Assembly (NCBI RefSeq): GCF_002549775.1
Contig: NZ_NMTR01000021.1
Coordinates: 372,001-436,000 of the forward strand
Direction of reading: 5' to 3'
Source of the DNA: Faecalibacterium langellae
GTDB taxonomy: Bacteria > Bacillota > Clostridia > Oscillospirales > Ruminococcaceae
Length of the DNA: 64,000 nucleotides
The position numbers were made by a program, and so were the translations under genes. Below the pieces are notes generated by a model, which saw nothing but the letters and a program-made list of their open reading frames with translations, had not been told where the DNA came from and ran no database searches. Below are positions 61,476-64,000 of this stretch, one piece after another; position 1 is the stretch's first letter, and each line of letters begins with the position of its first letter.

Positions 61476-63314
61476 ATGAATGTAACATCAGAAATAAAAA
61501 GCTATATTGAATTAAAAGAGACATGTGGAGCACTTCTTTTAACCGGAAAATGGGGATGCGGCAAATCATATATTATGCATCAACTGGCGGATAGTCTAAA
61601 TGGAGAAGACCAATATGCTGTAGCGATTGTTTCATTGTTTGGAGTGCAGAGCATTGAAGAACTTGATAAAAAAGTAAAAGAAGCTATCCTATACGTTAGA
61701 ACCATAAATAAATCAGAAAATGATTCTTCTAGTAAGGTGTCGGCTTTGATAAAAAACGTAAAGAAACTATCGAGTGAGCTAAGCGATGTTTGGCAGGGAT
61801 TTAGGGGAATCAATGCGGCTCTTTCAATTAATCTATATGACTTTTTTGATATAAAATCAGAACTACTGTGCTTCTCTAAAAACGGAAAGACAATGGTTTC
61901 AAAAACACTTGTCCTAGTTTTTGATGATTTTGAGCGTTCAAAGCAGGATAAGACAATATTGCTAGGCACAATTAATAATTATTGTGAAAACAAAAAAATA
62001 AAAACAATTTTAATCGCGGATGAAAATCACATTGACGAAGAAGCTTATAAAGAATTTAAAGAAAAAGTAATTTCACATACCATAAAAATAGCAGCAAATT
62101 ATTCGGAGATTATTCAATGTATTGTTCGAGATTATAAAGAGACTGTCGTTGGATATTGTGCCTTTCTTGAAAAGCATCAGGATACTATTAAAGAAATATT
62201 TGGCGAGAGTAAGTCGGATAATCTAAGAACACTTAAAATTTGGCTTACAGATTTCGAACGAGTTTACAAATTATGGATAGAGTTAGATCTTCCGTTAAAG
62301 GATATTGATCAGGTCTTTTATAATTTCGGAGCAGTAATGTTTGAATATAAATTGGCAAAGTGTGAACTTGACCGGTATGGACTGGTTGAATTCAAATCGA
62401 ATGAACGTGCGTATAAGGGTGTTGATATTCAACCTGAACGCACATCGGATAAATATAAACGACTTTCAAGATATAGAAGTTTTGCAATACTAGAAAAATG
62501 GATAGTATCGGGCGAATGGGATGAGGAGACTGTAAAAATCAATCTTTGCGCACCGTACAGAAAAATTCCGATTAAAGATGAATACTATTTTGTTCAGTCA
62601 GACTTTTGGTCGATGACGCAGGACAAAATAAATAAATTTCTCCCACTGACACTTGAATTGGCGTATAAAGGAGATCTATCAGGAGATGAATTGATAAACC
62701 TCATTCAAAGAATAAAGGATTTGAAAAAGATGGGTGTAACTATTTCATCTCACATTGACTACGACAGAATATATGATGGACTCTCCATGCGTGGAGAAAA
62801 AATAGAATCTGGTGAAATTGTTGAGCCAGAACGTTGGAAATTTATAGAAAATCCGGAGGAACTTTCTCCGGAGGCCAAAAGAGTATATGATGAATTGGAG
62901 ATGTTACAATATAAGGTAAGCGATTCGCGTTCTCGAAAAGAATACATTGCTTATCTTGAAAGTCCACGAATCCAATTTGAAAATCACTATGTGCATCGTT
63001 TGGCAGTATTTGATGATGAATTATATAGTTTGTTTGTGGAAAAGTTCAAAGGTAATGACAATTACAAAAGATTGTACCTTGTTGATAGTTTAAAGGTCTA
63101 TTTAACAGAGCTGCTCCGGAAGCCTGGCACGGCAGATATTTCCAAAACTATGTGCAACTTAAAAAAACTTAGCGCATGGATTCGGGATCGTAATTTGAAT
63201 GAAAGAGATGGAGTACGTAAGTATACATATAAGGTTTCGGAAAAAAAGCTTACTGAATTGATCGAAGTAATGATGACAACCTACGAAATAAATATCACTG
63301 AAAAAGGAGTTTGA
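61476..63314 (+). CDS. KAP-like P-loop NTPase
   Basis: 612 residues, ATG 61476, 20 bp after the previous gene with GGTGAGG between. P-loop LLTGKWGCGKSYIMHQL at about 20-36 has the GxWGxGKS form of KAP-family NTPases, and Walker B VLVFDDFERSKQDK with ...IKTILIADE (sensor) follows near 145-180. The C-terminal 400 residues are helical with no known domain. Unlike many KAP proteins there are no membrane helices in the insert. Very AT-rich. Genes of this family often sit in phage-defence islands; function here unknown. Confidence 0.8.
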   Translation: MNVTSEIKSYIELKETCGALLLTGKWGCGKSYIMHQLADSLNGEDQYAVAIVSLFGVQSIEELDKKVKEAILYVRTINKSENDSSSKVSALIKNVKKLSSELSDVWQGFRGINAALSINLYDFFDIKSELLCFSKNGKTMVSKTLVLVFDDFERSKQDKTILLGTINNYCENKKIKTILIADENHIDEEAYKEFKEKVISHTIKIAANYSEIIQCIVRDYKETVVGYCAFLEKHQDTIKEIFGESKSDNLRTLKIWLTDFERVYKLWIELDLPLKDIDQVFYNFGAVMFEYKLAKCELDRYGLVEFKSNERAYKGVDIQPERTSDKYKRLSRYRSFAILEKWIVSGEWDEETVKINLCAPYRKIPIKDEYYFVQSDFWSMTQDKINKFLPLTLELAYKGDLSGDELINLIQRIKDLKKMGVTISSHIDYDRIYDGLSMRGEKIESGEIVEPERWKFIENPEELSPEAKRVYDELEMLQYKVSDSRSRKEYIAYLESPRIQFENHYVHRLAVFDDELYSLFVEKFKGNDNYKRLYLVDSLKVYLTELLRKPGTADISKTMCNLKKLSAWIRDRNLNERDGVRKYTYKVSEKKLTELIEVMMTTYEINITEKGV

Positions 63315-63318
63315 TGCC

Positions 63319-63636
63319 GTGACCCAACCGAAAACCGACCTTGCCTACCTCCGTAGCGAAAAATCCAAAGCAGAGCAGAAGCTGCGCTCTTTCCAGCACC
63401 GGGAAAAGTTCCTTGAACGTCAGATGTCAGAGCTGAACCGGAGAGAGCGTGTGCATCGTCTTTGTACCCGTGCCGGAATGCTGGAAAGTTTTCTGGTCTG
63501 TCCGGGAGAACTGACCGATGATCAAGTGATGGAACTGCTGAAAATCTCGTTCCGCCAACCTGAAGTCGTGCTGGCACTTGCAAAGATGGTGCATGATGTT
63601 CACGAATGCAGCAACGTCCAAAACCCTTTAGAATAA
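63319..63636 (+). CDS. DUF3847 family protein
   Basis: 105 residues, GTG start 63319, 4 bp after the KAP gene; GC returns to that of the ICE backbone. KTDLAYLRSEKSKAEQKLRSFQHREKFLERQMSELNRRERVHRLCTRAGMLESFLVCPGELTDDQVMELL is a coiled coil plus a short helical end, typical of DUF3847, usually located just before the relaxase in Tn1549-like elements. Confidence 0.85.
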   Translation: MTQPKTDLAYLRSEKSKAEQKLRSFQHREKFLERQMSELNRRERVHRLCTRAGMLESFLVCPGELTDDQVMELLKISFRQPEVVLALAKMVHDVHECSNVQNPLE

Positions 63637-63805
63637 AGGGCGCAATTATACACCGTTCCGGTGAAATTGCGGTCTTGCAGATGGCTCGATGAAATCGAAG
63701 CTGGCGTTTGTGCGCCAGCCCGATTCCATCCCAAGGAAAACTGCATTTTCCTTGCGCTGCTTTTGCAGCTATCCTTTTGCCCGCTACCATAAAACACGCA
63801 TAGAA

Positions 63806-63851
63806 AAAGCCGATTGGAAACAGAAACATTTCCAATCGGCTTATCTTTTTG
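63806..63851. terminator. Terminator between DUF3847 and the Rpn-type gene
   Basis: AAAAGCCGATTGGAAA ... TTTCCAATCGGCTT then ATCTTTTT; serves the minus-strand gene (A run) and possibly the plus strand. The 63637-63805 stretch has a CGCAATT...AATTGCG hairpin and no gene. Confidence 0.75.
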
Positions 63852-64000
63852 TTAGGCAGATTTCTTTTCAGCTAATGCCCGGACTTCCTCAATTGAAAGG
63901 TCGGTGTACTTTGCCACCTTTTCACAAGGCACACCATCTGCCAACATTGCCAATGCGTGTTTGACCGATGTTTCATGCTCGGTTTCATCCCGCATCTTTT
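63852..64000 (-). CDS. Rpn/PD-(D/E)XK-family nuclease, C-terminal end
   Basis: Open on the minus strand from the window edge to TAA at 63852-63854; 48 residues are visible (KMRDETEHETSVKHALAMLA...). The tail EKVAKYTDLSIEEVRALAEKK is the C-terminal signature of Rpn-type recombination-promoting nuclease/putative transposase proteins. The catalytic part is outside the window. Confidence 0.7.
   Translation of the reverse strand, partial: KMRDETEHETSVKHALAMLADGVPCEKVAKYTDLSIEEVRALAEKKSA

Overview
The window reads as a chromosome segment of a Faecalibacterium-type gut Oscillospiraceae (Clostridia). The reasons are the high GC, the low-GC-relative gene order spoIIGA-sigE-sigG, and above all a 145-residue protein at 37439-37876 whose start (MMMPANFSAVAEN...GG) closely matches what I remember of the F. 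prausnitzii 'microbial anti-inflammatory molecule' (MAM). All assignments come from reading the sequence; no database was searched.

Host part, 1-46200. It opens with a TRAP dicarboxylate-type transporter (dctP partial, dctQ, dctM) and a second orphan dctP. A cyst(e)ine ABC transporter operon (3824-6920) follows, preceded by a Cys-codon leader peptide and an intrinsic terminator that form a complete attenuator. Next are a coiled-coil protein and an amidohydrolase, each driven by a copy of a 92-bp terminator+promoter duplication; a MoxR/VWA pair with an unknown gene; a large LPXTG surface protein whose promoter spacer holds a C10 homopolymer; a MarR-controlled heterodimeric ABC exporter; a Na/Pi symporter; a decayed LPXTG gene beside an intact sortase; electron-bifurcating NfnAB; and a five-tRNA cluster (Gly, Val, Asp, Phe, Gly) interspersed with a structured repeat. 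Further on are a nucleoid-associated protein, a PH-domain protein, MFS and MATE exporters with an AraC regulator, sigG, a candidate type I toxin-antitoxin locus with a decayed second copy, sigE, spoIIGA, the MAM-like gene, a GNAT-like pair, a ParE/Phd-type module, a TetM-like GTPase fused to a Rae1/YacP-like NYN nuclease domain, nnrD, dlgD and an AEC transporter.

Mobile part, 46200 to the right edge. The 3' 59 nt of a tRNA-Ala (GGC) lie at 46200-46258 without the 5' half, so this is probably one attachment site of an integrative element that runs out of the window. The element carries repA-parA-parB (parB frameshifted), small conserved ICE genes (DUF3789, DUF3846, PcfB), and a VirD4/PcfC coupling protein cut off just after its P-loop by a TnpX-type large serine recombinase with tnpV. 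The conjugation channel genes expected next are absent. In their place is a cargo region: a small serine recombinase; a 128-bp segment flanked by inverted recombinase-like sites and holding a promoter that points away from the next operon; a three-gene restriction-modification-like operon (methyltransferase-like subunit, Eco57I-like methyltransferase, GIY-YIG/helicase protein); and then an AT-rich two-gene cassette (unknown protein + KAP-like P-loop NTPase) with its own promoter. DUF3847 and the end of an Rpn-type nuclease gene close the window.

Best candidates for undescribed biology: the recombinase/invertible-promoter/restriction operon, the AT-rich KAP cassette, the tandem type I toxin-antitoxin locus, the covarying dispersed hairpin elements, the phase-variable-looking surface-protein promoter, and the Cys attenuator.
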